Source: Ignelater luminosus (Eukaryota; Arthropoda; Insecta; Coleoptera; Elateridae). From it: a stretch of DNA of 64,000 nucleotides. Below, piece by piece: positions 13,401 through 24,255 of the stretch. Made by a program: the position numbers and the translations under genes. Location: NCBI GenBank assembly GCA_011009095.1, contig VTPC01000895.1:30946-94945 (forward strand), written 5' to 3'. Numbering within the stretch: the first letter of the stretch is position 1; each line of letters starts with the position of its first letter. Below the pieces are notes generated by a model. That model saw only the letters and a program-made list of their open reading frames with translations, did not search any database and was not told where the DNA came from.

Positions 13401-16400
13401 AATGTATGCCTAAGATTCAAAGCATTAATTTGAAAGCAGAGTTTAGATGATGAAAGATTTAGTAACCAGAAACCAAAATAGTCGAGAAAGTGGGGTGTAT
13501 CCTTTCTTAGTTATCTACCGAAAAATACCTCAAAACGAAGTCACAGATCATATTGTAAAGTTCACCTTTAGTCTTGAAGCCTAAAGATTAGAAAAACTAA
13601 AAATTAACTTTGTTAAACTGTAACTATAGTTTTAAGATTGAAGAAAATGCTTAAGTTTAAAAAAATGTTTTAAATAAAGAAGGATTTATGAAAAACACAA
13701 GGCTGAATCCACTGGTAGTGATCTTTCAAAACTGAGGTTATTAGCTTCTTAAGATTTTAGAATTTGTAGTAAAATGAATTGTCCAAATAATATTGTCGGT
13801 GAATAAAAAGATCATAAAAGAAAAAGCATACAGATGCAACCAATGGATTCAAAGTACTAAAGCATGCAAACTGTAACTTTTGAGTTATTTGGACAAGTAT
13901 GGTTCAAATGACTATCTCAAAACAATGTGTTTGATTTAGTAATAGCTCATTGATGAGTTCACAAGTTTCTTTGTTTTCATCTTAAAAAAAGAAGAATGTG
14001 ATTTTAAACATTAGTGTACTGTATAAGTATGAAAGAGATGCTTTTTTGTTAACTAAATAGCTAAATATAATAAATTATCAATACATCTTCATAAAAACTG
14101 ATGATAGTGTTGTATTGCGTATTCTTTACAACATATAATTGCAAAATGATGTATAAATAAAACGAATTTTAAAAACTCAGTGTTTATGTCTTGTTTAATA
14201 ACAATAAAATTAAAAACACCCAATGAGATTTCAATTCTACTTTGTTTGTGAAACAACCAATTCCTTATAAAAAAATGGCAAAGTCCTGAAAGACCAAGGT
14301 AATAACCAAGGCTTAAAGTACTGTCACTGTAATTTAAACAAGAGAATAATACATGCATGGCTATGTATAATTAAAATAAGAGATGTGTTGCAGGTTGCAA
14401 CCTTGACACACCCTTTATGGTAACTCGCTTAAAAAAATTACTTACATTCAAGAATACTTTAGCCTGGAATGGTTCTCCTTTCCATGTCCATCCATTGGAC
14501 CATCTAGGTACTTGCATGTATTTCCTTGGAACTCTCGTTACTGCTGTAGAAGGAATTTCAATACCTTTACTCTTGGTTTTCCGCTTGCTTGCTCCAATTT
14601 TTTTTGAAACAATTGCAGTTTTTGATTTGACTTGTGCCATTTTAGAATTTGTACTTTTATTATTAATTATGGATTCTGATTTGATTAATTTGCACTTATC
14701 GGTCGCTTTAATATTTGTTTCAGTTTTTTTATTTGTCCGTAAACTATCAGAGTATCTGTTAATGACACTTTCTATTGTCCTATCCACGTTATTTTTTGCA
14801 AACAAACTATCCAAAATAGCGGGCGCTAATTTTTTAGCAGTAGTATTATTATTATTATTTAAACTATTTTTAGAATTGACTTGTGATTTCTTGGTAGTTT
14901 TCACTAGAGGTTCTTTATTTTCACTTAACTCAAAGTCAACAAAGCACTTTCCTTTATTATTTTTAAGATTTTGTTTAGAATTATGTAAGTTACTTGCAGC
15001 AAGTGGTTTAGAAGTTTTTAATTTTTTATGATTCGTTTCCTCTTTAGTCGGACTTAATTTTCTTTTTAAAGTTTTCTTTAATTTCATTTTAGAATTTCTA
15101 TTTAACAAAGGCTTATCACTTTCCACATTAAGTTTGCGCTTACCATTATTTATTTTAATGCTAGGAACATGTTTCTTTATGAGGTCCTTGTAACTTCCAT
15201 TTACTTTGGTTTTTTCAATTTTTTGTTTCTTTTGTGGAGGTGATGGATCCGTTTCAATCTTTTCCAAGTCTCTTGTTATAGACAATTTTCTTTTCATATT
15301 TTTAACTTTAACATTTTCAGCAACGGTTTTCTGACAAGGCAGTAATTCGTCAGGAAGAACCGGCGGTTTTTCTTCATTTACCTCAACTTCTTTAGACTTT
15401 ATCAATAATCCCATTTGCTCTGCTGTTTGTTCTTCAGTTTTTAGGCATGCAATTGTAGTTGTTGCATCTTTTTGTACTTTAATAGTGGAAGAATCCGTGA
15501 TAATCTCTGTGGAAGAACTGGTTCTTAAAGATGTTGTCACTTCTTTTGTGTCCATTTTTGATTTTAACGTTGTAATAATAACATCAGAACAAGGCTTCTG
15601 TTCTTCAGGGCTTTCAATTTCCCTTTTCACATTCGGAACGCACATGGCATTCTGCGGTGCATGACACATCAGCAGCATCGTGTTTCCCGGGAAATTCGCG
15701 GCGATATTATTGCGAACCATATTTTTTCCTATGCGCGCTTTCCGTCGTTTTTCTATTGGTTTGCAATCAGTAGATTCTGTTCCTTCCTGTTTTGGAGCTG
15801 GAGGTGGTGGCTGGTATGTAGCTCCTGCTGGAGATGGCGGAGGTGGCATTCCCGCAGACCCCCGTGCTGGACTAGGAGGTCCGGTCGCACTCACAGGCTC
15901 TAAAGGTAACGCAAGAGCCACTGGAGGCAATGGAAGTGAATCTTTGGCTATGGAAGAAATGTGAGCCGACCTCTTACTATCACCAGTAAGAGGCCCAGTA
16001 TGTACGTTTTTTGGACACGACTGGATTGGACATGGGCAGCTTTGGTATGCTGCATCTGTAATTTTGAAAGTAATAAATGTTTGCTTTTTTTTTAAATTTA
16101 TCAATACTTACTTATATAAGGTAGCGTTCTAGTAGGCGGCGAATGCGTATAACACGATGGTGGCGGCGCTGGTCCGTATCCTGGATAATAATGAGGCGGT
16201 GGTGGATATGGATCTACCAACGTTGGTGGTGGTGGAGGAGGGTAACTTTCTATTAGAGGAGGCGGAGGGCCACTTGGTTGGTACGCACTACTGACTGCAG
16301 GTGTTGCCGTTACTACCTGTTGACTTGGTTGGGTTGGCGCCGACGGCGGCGGATGGTATAAGTCGGGCGGATTCGCTTGATAATACTGAGTACCTGCAGG

Positions 16401-16878
16401 CGCCGCCAAGTGTCTCCTGTATGTAGGTGGAGGATAAGCTTTGTGATGCAGGTATGGACTTGGTGGATAACATAATTCATGATGATAAGATGGAGCGGGT
16501 GGAGGTGCAGGATAATACTGGGGAGGGTATCCGTAGGAATATCCTGGATGAGGAGCTGGATATTGAGTATAACGATAGGCAGGTTGAGGTGGTGGAGGCT
16601 GTGATGGGAGCGATTCTTTAGCGCTCGTTGCTGATGTAATTATCACCTACAAGATGAGAAATTAGTGAATTAGGAGAAATTGAAAAAGATAGTAAAACTA
16701 ATTACATCGCTATCCAATGAGTCTGCCGTTGAGGATTGTGAATGCGCTTGATGTGATGGAGGAGGCGTTGGTGATGAAGATACTTCCGAAAGAGGAGCTG
16801 ATTTTCCTAATGATGACGGCTGTGGATGGGCATGTGGAGGAGGAACATTTATCAAAGGCCCAGCCGGTTGATAATATC
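10491..16878 (-). CDS. wge: BAH-domain chromatin protein, winged eye / BAHD1-like (5' end missing)
   Basis: Six coding exons read right to left: 16706-16878, 16112-16646, 14446-16055, 10966-11128, 10738-10906, 10491-10680. Every junction has GT donor and AG acceptor, and phases agree throughout, giving about 945 residues to the TAA at 10491-10493. The first visible exon starts with the last two bases of a split codon (probably Gly), so at least one 5' exon is missing. The N-terminal ~235 residues are rich in Pro, Tyr and His. The next ~490 are Lys/Ser-rich with many KRK runs, as in nuclear proteins. The BAH domain starts near [20 protein letters not shown] and crosses four exons: [68 protein letters not shown]. 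Drosophila Winged eye and vertebrate BAHD1 are heterochromatin-associated repressor proteins that recognise chromatin through BAH. The similar role here is inferred. No frame damage is seen. Confidence 0.9.
11129..14445 (-). other. 3.3-kb intron within the BAH domain of wge
   Basis: Bounded by donor GTAAGT (minus strand, 14440-14445) and acceptor CAG (11129-11131). It falls in phase 0 between ...KVFLN and SDEST..., inside the BAH domain. Small open frames in it (11822-12022, 12261-12572, 13185-13433 plus; 14089-14358 minus) show no family motif. The stretch 12340-13080 is less AT-rich and could be an old mobile-element remnant that I cannot name. Confidence 0.8.
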
Positions 16879-18910
16879 CTGAAACGTCAGAATGAATAAT
16901 TAATCTATGGTTTCGTTCTATATTTTAGTTCTACTTATAAATATACTCGTGAACTAACTAACGATATTAGTAATAAATTTGATTTACCACAAGCCTGAGT
17001 CCAAAATATATTTTTAAAATCTATTTGCATTGCTATAGTTTGTATGTCGTCAATAATTTACTTATCGACAATAACAACAAAATCCCACACACAAAATGTT
17101 ATCAAAAGGTTTACAATTTACTCACAGATAAAGTTAATACACGTTGAGTACTTTAAAGTAGCACACGAAGGCGAAAAGAAAAACCAATAATTGCTGACCT
17201 AAAAAAGGGTTTTTTGTGTGTGAGGGGAAGGAAGGGTTTTTCCCATAGTTAAATGAATAAACGAGTGCCCAAGCAAACCGAAAACGTTTAGTATAAAAGG
17301 TCAGAGTCAAGCATTAACCTTTAACGAGAACATTTCGGTGACCACGCATTGCGGTCCCATTTCAAGTTTGTAGGGAAACCGCCAGGATTACGTTTTGCTC
17401 AGGACTTATTTCAATTAACAATAAATCTACAAAGTTTCCTTTGACTTGGATTATTTATGTCCACTAAAATATACAAAGTTTATATTAACGTTACCCGGAT
17501 GTAGCTTCTATTTAAGTTTATGGCGCGATTAAAGGGTTTCTTAAAGGGTTTCTTGAAACTTTTAACAATTAATTAAAAAAGATGTTTTCATTTAAAAGGA
17601 AGTCTTTTCGTATATAAAAATATATACAGAAAAAGAGATTTCTTTATTCAACCTGACCTTTCTGTATGGAAATGACATACATGGTCACATCATGTTTTAT
17701 TATAATAAGAAAGCACCAACAAGAGCGACAACTTGAAACGCAGCACAAAACGAATATTGTCAGACTCGTTAAGAAGGATTCAAGTCAAACGGGAACGAAA
17801 AAGAAAAAGACCCAAAGCTGATATTATTGTGCATTAAACTTTTATAAACTCTTTGACAATAATGAAAAAAAAAGAACATGAAAGCATGCAGTTTGTAAAA
17901 ATAAAATAAGTAACCAATATTACGAGTGCTTTCAATTCAGGTCAAACAACAACGTACTATATCCACTAGGAAAAGTCGATGAGATTTTATGTGACGGCAA
18001 AGAGAGCGGAACGACCGAAATTCGCTGTATATGTGCACTGTATATACGATTCACAAAGAGAAAGAAGGTAAATCCTTATTTTCAACTAACTTGTCTTTAA
18101 AGCTATTTTGGTGTTTGTTTGGATACGTTAGCAACAAATACAAAAAGAGGTTGGGTTTTATTTTTTTCTTTTCTTTAGGAAATTTGCCCTTAAGATATCC
18201 AGACTTGATCGAGATTTATTCGAAAGGCATTACTTTAAGTTATAGTATAATTGAATGATAAATAAATAACTAAAAAATTAGGAATAATTCCAATGTCGCG
18301 AAATTCTCTTAGAAACGTTCTAATTTCCATTTATTTTTGTTAGATCAAGCTAATAGACTACTATATTTTCAAGAAAATGGAAGTAACGTAAGCAAAAAGC
18401 AACAAAAATAACAACAGTTACATCTTATTATATCGATAGTATTAGCTGCAATGGTAATTGGGCACATTAGTAAAGCGATTAACTTCATCTGATACACTTA
18501 GTCCTTAAAATTGAACATAATAATCTTCAACGGTTTCGACCTCCAGCTGCAAGCTCTCAAGGTAGTCGTCCTGAACGTTTAATATCGGTATGAAACCTTA
18601 TAACGTAGAACTTTCTTTCTCAATATTAGTTGGATCTTATTTTTTTCGTAAATTGGGGAATTGATATCCTAGAATTGCTCTAGATATATAACTATGTTAA
18701 ACTTCAATAAAAAACTGATAATCGTTGCTTTCATTTTGAATTTTGCAGTCTTGTAACAGCCATCCAAATAAGATCATGGTGGCAGAACTCAAAAACTCCA
18801 CATGTTCATATTGGTGTTGAGCAATACAAAATAGCAGACTGCGTTTTTCTCTTGAGCAGTGGACATTACAACTTAAGTATTACCATCTACTCCAGTTGCA
18901 CCGATATGTA
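16879..18910. other. upstream intron / intergenic stretch of wge
   Basis: The missing 5' exon(s) of the BAH gene must lie to the right of 16878. I could not identify one here: no open segment ends in a phase-1 donor with matching composition. A plus-strand TATAAAAG word at 17292-17299 has no supported gene behind it. A possible frame at 18031-18258 (plus) has no recognisable content. Confidence 0.4.
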
Positions 18911-20099
18911 CGAGGGTGGTTTGATAAGTCTTTAGATTAACGTAGAAAGAAATGTTTTTTTGGTCAAAATCGATTTTATTTCTCTACATAGTCCCCTTTT
19001 ACGTCTATAAACTTCATCCATCGATGTTCCAATTTTTTGATCCCCTCCAAGAAATACGATGTCTCAAAGTCTGCAAAATACGCGTTCACGACGGCTATCA
19101 CTTTATCATTGCCCGTGAATTTCTTTCCCCCAAGCCATGTTTTCATGTTTTGAAAGAGAAAATAGTCTCTCGGGGCCAGATCTGGAGAATACGGGGCGTG
19201 GAGAACCAACTCGAAGGCAAGTTCATGAATTTTGGCCATCGCGATCATCGACGTGTGAGTCATCGCATTGTCATGATGAAAGAGGACTGTTTTCCTCTGC
19301 ATTTGAGGTTGTTTGGGCTGTCTTTCTTCAACCTGTCCAATAATGAAGCCTAATACAATCCTGTTTTTGTTTTTCCTTTATGCAAATAGTCCATGAACAA
19401 ATCCCAAAAAAAACAGTCGCCATTACTTTCCCAGGCGATGGCACCGTCTTCGCCTTCTTCGGAGCAGGTTCACTTGTTGAAGTCCACTGTTTGGTCTCTG
19501 GTATGTAATAATGGACCCATGTTTCATCAACAGTTACAAATCGTCTCAAAAAGCTCATTGAATTACGCTTAAATCGATCCAACAGCTCTATTGAGATGTT
19601 CATGCGCACGCGTTTTTGGTCCAATGTCAACAAGCGCAGAATCCATCGCGCGGACAGCTTCCTCATGTGCACATCTTCATCTAATATTTTAAAAACGCGT
19701 TCTGTTGATATGCCTGCGGTCTGTGCTATCTCTCTTATTTTCATTCGACGATCATCTAACACGATGCTATAGACTTTTTCGATGCCACTCAGTTTTTTAC
19801 GGTGGCGAACGAAGAGGTGGACTCCCTGTAGACAGCGTCCAACTCGGCTTTTATTTCCGTTGGAGTTTGACCCTTCAAACGCAAGAATTTTATAATTGAA
19901 CGATATTCGATTGGCTTCATTTTTTATAAATCACTGATATCGACTGACACAAATGACTGTCAAACAAAAATTACGCGTCCAAAATGGCTGACATTTTCAG
20001 CAGAGCCACCTGAAAGATAAGACTATCGTAACTATAAAAGCATTTTGACCTGTGGCGCCATCTTCATGTTCAGGCTAAACACTTATCAAATCACCCTCG
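18911..20099 (-). mobile_element. mariner element, irritans-type, deleted
   Basis: A 1189-bp element with terminal inverted repeats CGAGGGTGGTTTGATAAGT (left) and CGAGGGTGATTTGATAAGT (right, read inward), one mismatch in 19. It is flanked by TA (18909-18910 and 20100-20101). Full-length relatives are about 1.28 kb; the shortfall is mainly one internal deletion in the DNA-binding part of the transposase. Confidence 0.95.
18976..19920 (-). pseudogene. mariner transposase pseudogene (DD34D, irritans subfamily)
   Basis: Starts with ATG at 19920 (MKPIEYRSIIKFLRLKGQTP...). After FATVKN the frame breaks and about 30 codons are missing, the region holding the end of the first helix-turn-helix and the GRPK-type linker. 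It resumes at IEKVYSIVLDDRRMKIREIA (second HTH). Catalytic residues remain: D in VTVDETW (~19520), D in FHHDNA (~19275) and D in SPDLAPRDYF (~19180), 34 residues after the second. The WVPRLLTLDQKRVR-like block is present as WILRLLTLDQKRVR. A second frameshift at about 19310-19370 separates the catalytic halves. Overall closest to irritans-subfamily mariners (Himar-like order of motifs). Inactive. Confidence 0.92.
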
Positions 20100-20101
20100 T
20101 A

Positions 20102-20975
20102 CATGGCAACGTTGTCAAGTGTTCATTCGCAATATCCGCACAAGATCAAGGTGACTTGCTATATCTACAAGCTACAAAACGCTTTCTCGGTCTCTTCTTT
20201 TCCAGACAATACGATGTACGAGTAGCTTTAAAATCCTACAAAGGTAGTTGATCTCTCAAAAGATGAAGATAATTCAGTAAGTGAAGTTACTAAAATATCA
20301 AGTTTAAAGATACTAGAACAATCTGCAGAAACTTTAATGACCGTCTTAAGACTGTTAGTTCAAATGAGAAAATGGACTATTTTTAGAATGTAGTCATGAC
20401 AGTTTTAAATTGGAACAGGATTACTACTATTTGCCTTAAGTCTTCTAGGCGTAGGCAAGACGCCCAGTACACATAGACTGTGATGAATGAAATCGCAAAA
20501 TTTCCTTGAAGTATCAAACGAGCTTTTCATACCTTAGGTGTGTACTAGTAAGCCAAAACAAGAATGTGATGTTATTCTATAGGTCAGCTTTTCTCAACCG
20601 TAAACTTAGCGATAGTATAAAAGCGACTAATACTGTAAAAAGTCAAAACAAAAAGAATTATCACCATGATTGAGAGTACCATAAAAATTTAAACCAATCT
20701 AGTCAGATCTAAGACATTTTAAAATATTTTATGGCAGTTTCATCACTAATGAAAACTCAACGCTCTGTCTTTGGTTTGTTTAGATTAAATAAAAAAAAAA
20801 AAAAACAACTTGTGGGCTACTTTTGCATACTAATAGAAACCCATAGCAAAACATGTTCGGTGAATTAGGAAGTCAATGTTAAATAATGATACAGAATTTT
20901 AAGTTTCTTTAAGAACAGAAAAACAAAAAGAGTCATACTGAGATGAAAAAAACTTACTTAAGATTTTGCCTCTAA
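20102..20975. other. intergenic stretch, nothing recognised
   Basis: AT-rich; one poly-A run at ~20790. No supported coding or repeat structure. Confidence 0.5.
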
Positions 20976-20977
20976 AT

Positions 20978-20983
20978 TTTATT
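20978..20983 (-). terminator. candidate polyadenylation signal for the small secreted-protein gene
   Basis: AATAAA on the minus strand, about 265 nt past the stop codon at 21247. It is the first good hexamer I noticed in that direction. Position only; no other support. Confidence 0.35.
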
Positions 20984-21246
20984 TAGATATTCTCAAGATT
21001 TTTCTACAAGTCACATTAAAATTAACGTACCCTGTATACTATAAAGTTTTATGAGTATCTTGATAGTTTCTTCCATCTTTAATTTATTTGAGAGAATTAT
21101 TTTATGCTTCAATCTTCAAAATACTGAGTTTTTTGCAATCCTTTTAAAATAAAATACGCAACAGTATAAGCAACAATGTAAGTAAATATATTTTTAAACA
21201 AACACAGCAAAATACATTTTTAATTCGTCAATTCTCAAGAGCGCGT

Positions 21247-21592
21247 TTACGGCACTGTGCACTGAAGTGACTCGCGTACAACATCCACGGTCCCTTTTAT
21301 ATTCCAACCGTAGTTTCTAGAAGCTTCGATTCTTGCGAAATGGGGATTTTTACGCATTGGTTTTTCCAGATTGTTATCTACAGTGTACGTCTGCTGTAAA
21401 TATAAAACAAAAAAAAATGTGACTTAGAAAAATTACTAACTAATAATTAATTAATCCTATAAATTTTCGATTTGCTTATTATTCATTGAAAACCACCTTT
21501 ACTCCGTCACCTACTTGGCTTTTATTGAATAGTAATAGCGCAGCTAACGCTATAAAATTGATGAGGGCACAAACGAACGGCGCGCATTCCAT
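21247..21592 (-). CDS. putative two-exon small secreted protein
   Basis: Exon 1 (21515-21592) starts at ATG 21592 and encodes MECAPFVCALINFIALAALL plus LFNKSQ, which looks like a signal peptide: short N-region, ~17-residue hydrophobic core, then polar residues. Its donor is GTAGGT. A second donor GTAAAG, 12 bp on, adds VGDG; both are phase 0. A 121-nt (or 109-nt) intron ends in a pyrimidine-rich tract and TTTACAG. Exon 2 (21247-21393) starts in phase 0 and encodes 48 residues to TAA: QTYTVDNNLEKPMRKNPHF, then RIEASRNYGWNIKGTVDVV and RESLQCTVP. Total 74 or 78 residues, one Cys in the mature part, a basic MRK that could be a processing site. I do not recognise the family; a peptide-hormone precursor or other secreted factor are guesses. 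Exon 2 base composition is richer in GC than its surroundings, which favours coding. Confidence 0.55.
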
Positions 21593-21668
21593 TAAATCTC
21601 AATTGAAGTTTTCTCAATAGAGGTGTTGTGGAATTACAATAAATCGGTAATAAATTGAGATTTAATGG
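21589..21668. repeat. 16-bp perfect inverted repeat at the start codon
   Basis: CCATTAAATCTCAATT (21589-21604) recurs in inverse at 21653-21668, spacer 48 bp. The left arm contains the proposed ATG and its leader, so it could form a hairpin in the 5' UTR of the small secreted-protein gene, or be a small mobile-element scar. Confidence 0.8.
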
Positions 21669-23469
21669 ATGCCTAAATAATTGATATGTATGAAGCAGAG
21701 CAATAATATAATATGAATAGTAGACGAAACCAAAACAAACCTAGTAATCAAGATATATAAAACACTAAAAAAAACTAAAATCTGGAGTTTCTGATGACGT
21801 AAGAAATAAGAAAGAATTTTAGGGGAGAATTTCCAGATGATGAAAGCTCGAAAAATAAAGATTTAAAAAATGAAAGATTAACTACGAGTTCGCAACGTAC
21901 CTGATTTTTAAAAACTTCATAATTACTTTACATTCCTTTAATGGATTTCAATAAATTAATTGTCAATGGTTTGTTGGCATTCATTCAATGCCGTTGAATT
22001 TCTTCATAACTATGTGCTCCATTGAAGGTTGTTTTACATATTTGATAATCACAGTAAAGAGAATGAGAGTGGATTTTTCAACATTTTCATTGGTTTTTCA
22101 AAATCTCAACAGCTGCATCTCTTTTATAACTTTCATCTAGCTCAATAGAGATCGAGAGAAAAAAACTAAAAAAACGATTTGAAGGGACTAACGAGTTCTC
22201 GGGAAATTTTTAAATTAGATGGGATCCGGTTCAAATCTAAACAGTATAGGTCTTTTCCACTATAATAACAAAGTAAGATGGAAATATTTTCTTCTAAACG
22301 GCGCATCCAATACTCAACAAACGTATTTAACACGTAGATTACGCAAACACAAATAACACTGGATGATTGGTGTGATTTGATCAGGGAGTCTCAGCACTTG
22401 TCATTTTAGTTCGTGCATACTGTTGGTTTTATATTACAGTTCTTTATCTTATTTGGCTTCCAATAACTACAAAGTTCAGAATAACCCAATAAAATCTACT
22501 CAAAGATTAGGGGAATCCTGGAAAACAGAAAAAATGGAAACGTCTAATTTTTTTTGCGAATATGCCTTGTTGGACATTCATTTTCCACAGGCAAGTGGGT
22601 CACCTTGCTTGCAACATTGCAGCCATCGAGGATTGCATCTGGCGAGCTGTCGCTACTTAGTATTGTAAACTTTTAGAAAAATTCTTGTTGTATTAAATTA
22701 ACGCCTTCCTCACTCTAGTCTTTCTCCGAATTTATATTATTCGAGAACAAACACATAGTGCTGTTGCTAAATCGAAACTAATGTGTTGATTAAAAAAAAC
22801 CGTTACGAAATCGGGGAATTGGAAAAGCTATATTTAACTATCGTTCTTCAAGTCTGCATGGTATTAGAAAATTTAGCGACGTCATCATCAAATTGTGAAA
22901 GCTGACCTTTGTAATATTTAAAAATGAAACATTTTATAGCTGCTAGATCCGCTCGTCTTTGGCTTCTTTGTGTTTTTAGCCGATTTCAGAACGCTTCTTC
23001 TATTTATTTTACTAGCCTGCAGAAGTGCCTCGTTTCGCCAACAATTCACCAATCAACCTTACCATTGTTCTTGCTATCAACTCCTACATGGTATTTCCAA
23101 AACATTGAAACAAAGAGAGAAAAAAAACTTTAGTGCTGAGTTGATTCTGGCGTCTCTCTGGAATCTGAAGGAAATGTTCTAGCTTCTGTTTATGTTCAAC
23201 TTTACAGCCCTGGAACTCTGAGAACCGTTCGCAGATACAATTAGAAATTAAAGTTTGCTGAAGTATAATTACAAATCGATGTGTAACCATCAAAACATAT
23301 ATACATTTCAGTTTTCTTATTCAAAATTTTTTGGTTACAATCTATACTGAGATGCCTCATAAAGCTCTTTATCAAAGCAAAGCAAATCCACCTGAAGAAA
23401 AAAACCGACTCAGAAAGACAATTAGTTAGAAACGTAGAGTATGAAGAAATTCCGTCTTCATTAAAAAAA
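21669..23469. other. intergenic stretch, one GC-richer patch
   Basis: Mostly AT-rich. At 22560-22670 there is a less AT-rich patch with a minus-strand open frame (ILSSDSSPDAILDGC...ASK followed by GTGACC) that could be an exon, but it has no recognisable content or supported acceptor. I do not call it a gene. Confidence 0.4.
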
Positions 23470-24255
23470 GATGCCAAGGGGAAGAGCGGCCGGCGAAGAT
23501 GGTGTAGTGGTGGAATTACTGCAGTACCGAGGAGGACCAATATTACAAATACTAGATACACTGATAAAAATGCCTGAACTTATGCGACATCTCCAAGGAC
23601 TGGAACAACGCTCTAATGATCCTTCTGTTCAAGAAAGGCGACAACTTTCAACTCAACAAGCACAGGTTGATAAGTCCACTCCCAGTACTATGCAAGCTAT
23701 TTACAAAAATAATAACAGAAGACTGACACATAAACTGGACAGTTACCAATCACGCGAGCAGGCCGGTCTCGGAAAAGGTTTCAGTACGCTGGATCACCTA
23801 CAGGCAACCAGAATACTGATTGAAAAAGCGAACGAGTACAATATAAACTCTTTAGACTCTATAGAAATCTAGTCAATCCTAAACTCATTGAGCAACTGCC
23901 GCATAGACCACAGGTACACAACACTAATCCAGAACATCTATAAGAGAGCAACTTTCCAAATAATTCTAAAAGAAAAGACGGACAAAATCAAAATTGGCAG
24001 AGGGATCACACGGGGCGATACTATTTCGCCGAAACTGTTCATGCTCGCCCTCGAAGACATGTTCAGAGAACTCAATTGGGAAGAAAAAGGCTTACAGATC
24101 GAAGGAGAAATAAAAGAAGGCGCAGACGCCCCCAAACTAGATGTTACGACGATATCTAGTGTATAGCAGGCTTGGACTGGATGATAACGGCACAAGATCG
24201 AAATAGTGGAACAGTCTATGGGAAGCAACCATCCGACGATGGATGACATAGCTGA
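23470..24255 (+). pseudogene. non-LTR retrotransposon relic (RT palm and tail)
   Basis: Plus-strand pieces are in the order of an insect endonuclease/reverse-transcriptase ORF. GRAAGEDGVVVELLQYRGG (23470-23530) is the '.KAAGEDGI..E' entry. RLTHKLDSYQSREQAGLGKG followed by STLDHLQATRILIEKANEYN (23720-23850) is the 'QAGFRKG.ST.DH' block. IDHRYTTLIQNIYKRATFQI and RGITRGDTISPKLFMLALED (23900-24060) are the 'G..QGD.ISP.LF..ALE' block. WNSLWEATIRRWMT, in a shifted frame (~24208-24248), is the tail. The AFD and F/YADD aspartates are deleted or scrambled (~23870 and ~24120). Dead. The same type of element is common in ants and beetles; clade not asserted. Confidence 0.78.

Noticed and set aside
14417-15031. 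204-codon plus-strand open frame
   Set aside because: It is the antisense of the Lys-rich exon of the BAH gene; its Phe/Leu/Val-rich content mirrors AAA/AAG-rich sense codons.
15661-15964. Trp/Arg-rich and Gly-rich plus-strand frames
   Set aside because: Antisense shadows of the Pro-rich part of the same exon.
17292-17299. TATAAAAG on the plus strand as a promoter
   Set aside because: No plus-strand gene, initiator or transcript support downstream; expected by chance in AT-rich DNA.
18952-19353. 133-codon plus-strand frame
   Set aside because: Antisense of the mariner transposase.
22560-22670. Minus-strand open patch as the missing upstream exon of the BAH gene
   Set aside because: The readable frame ends in phase 0 at its candidate donor, whereas the exon at 16878 needs a phase-1 partner, and the encoded residues do not resemble the Pro/Tyr-rich N-terminus.
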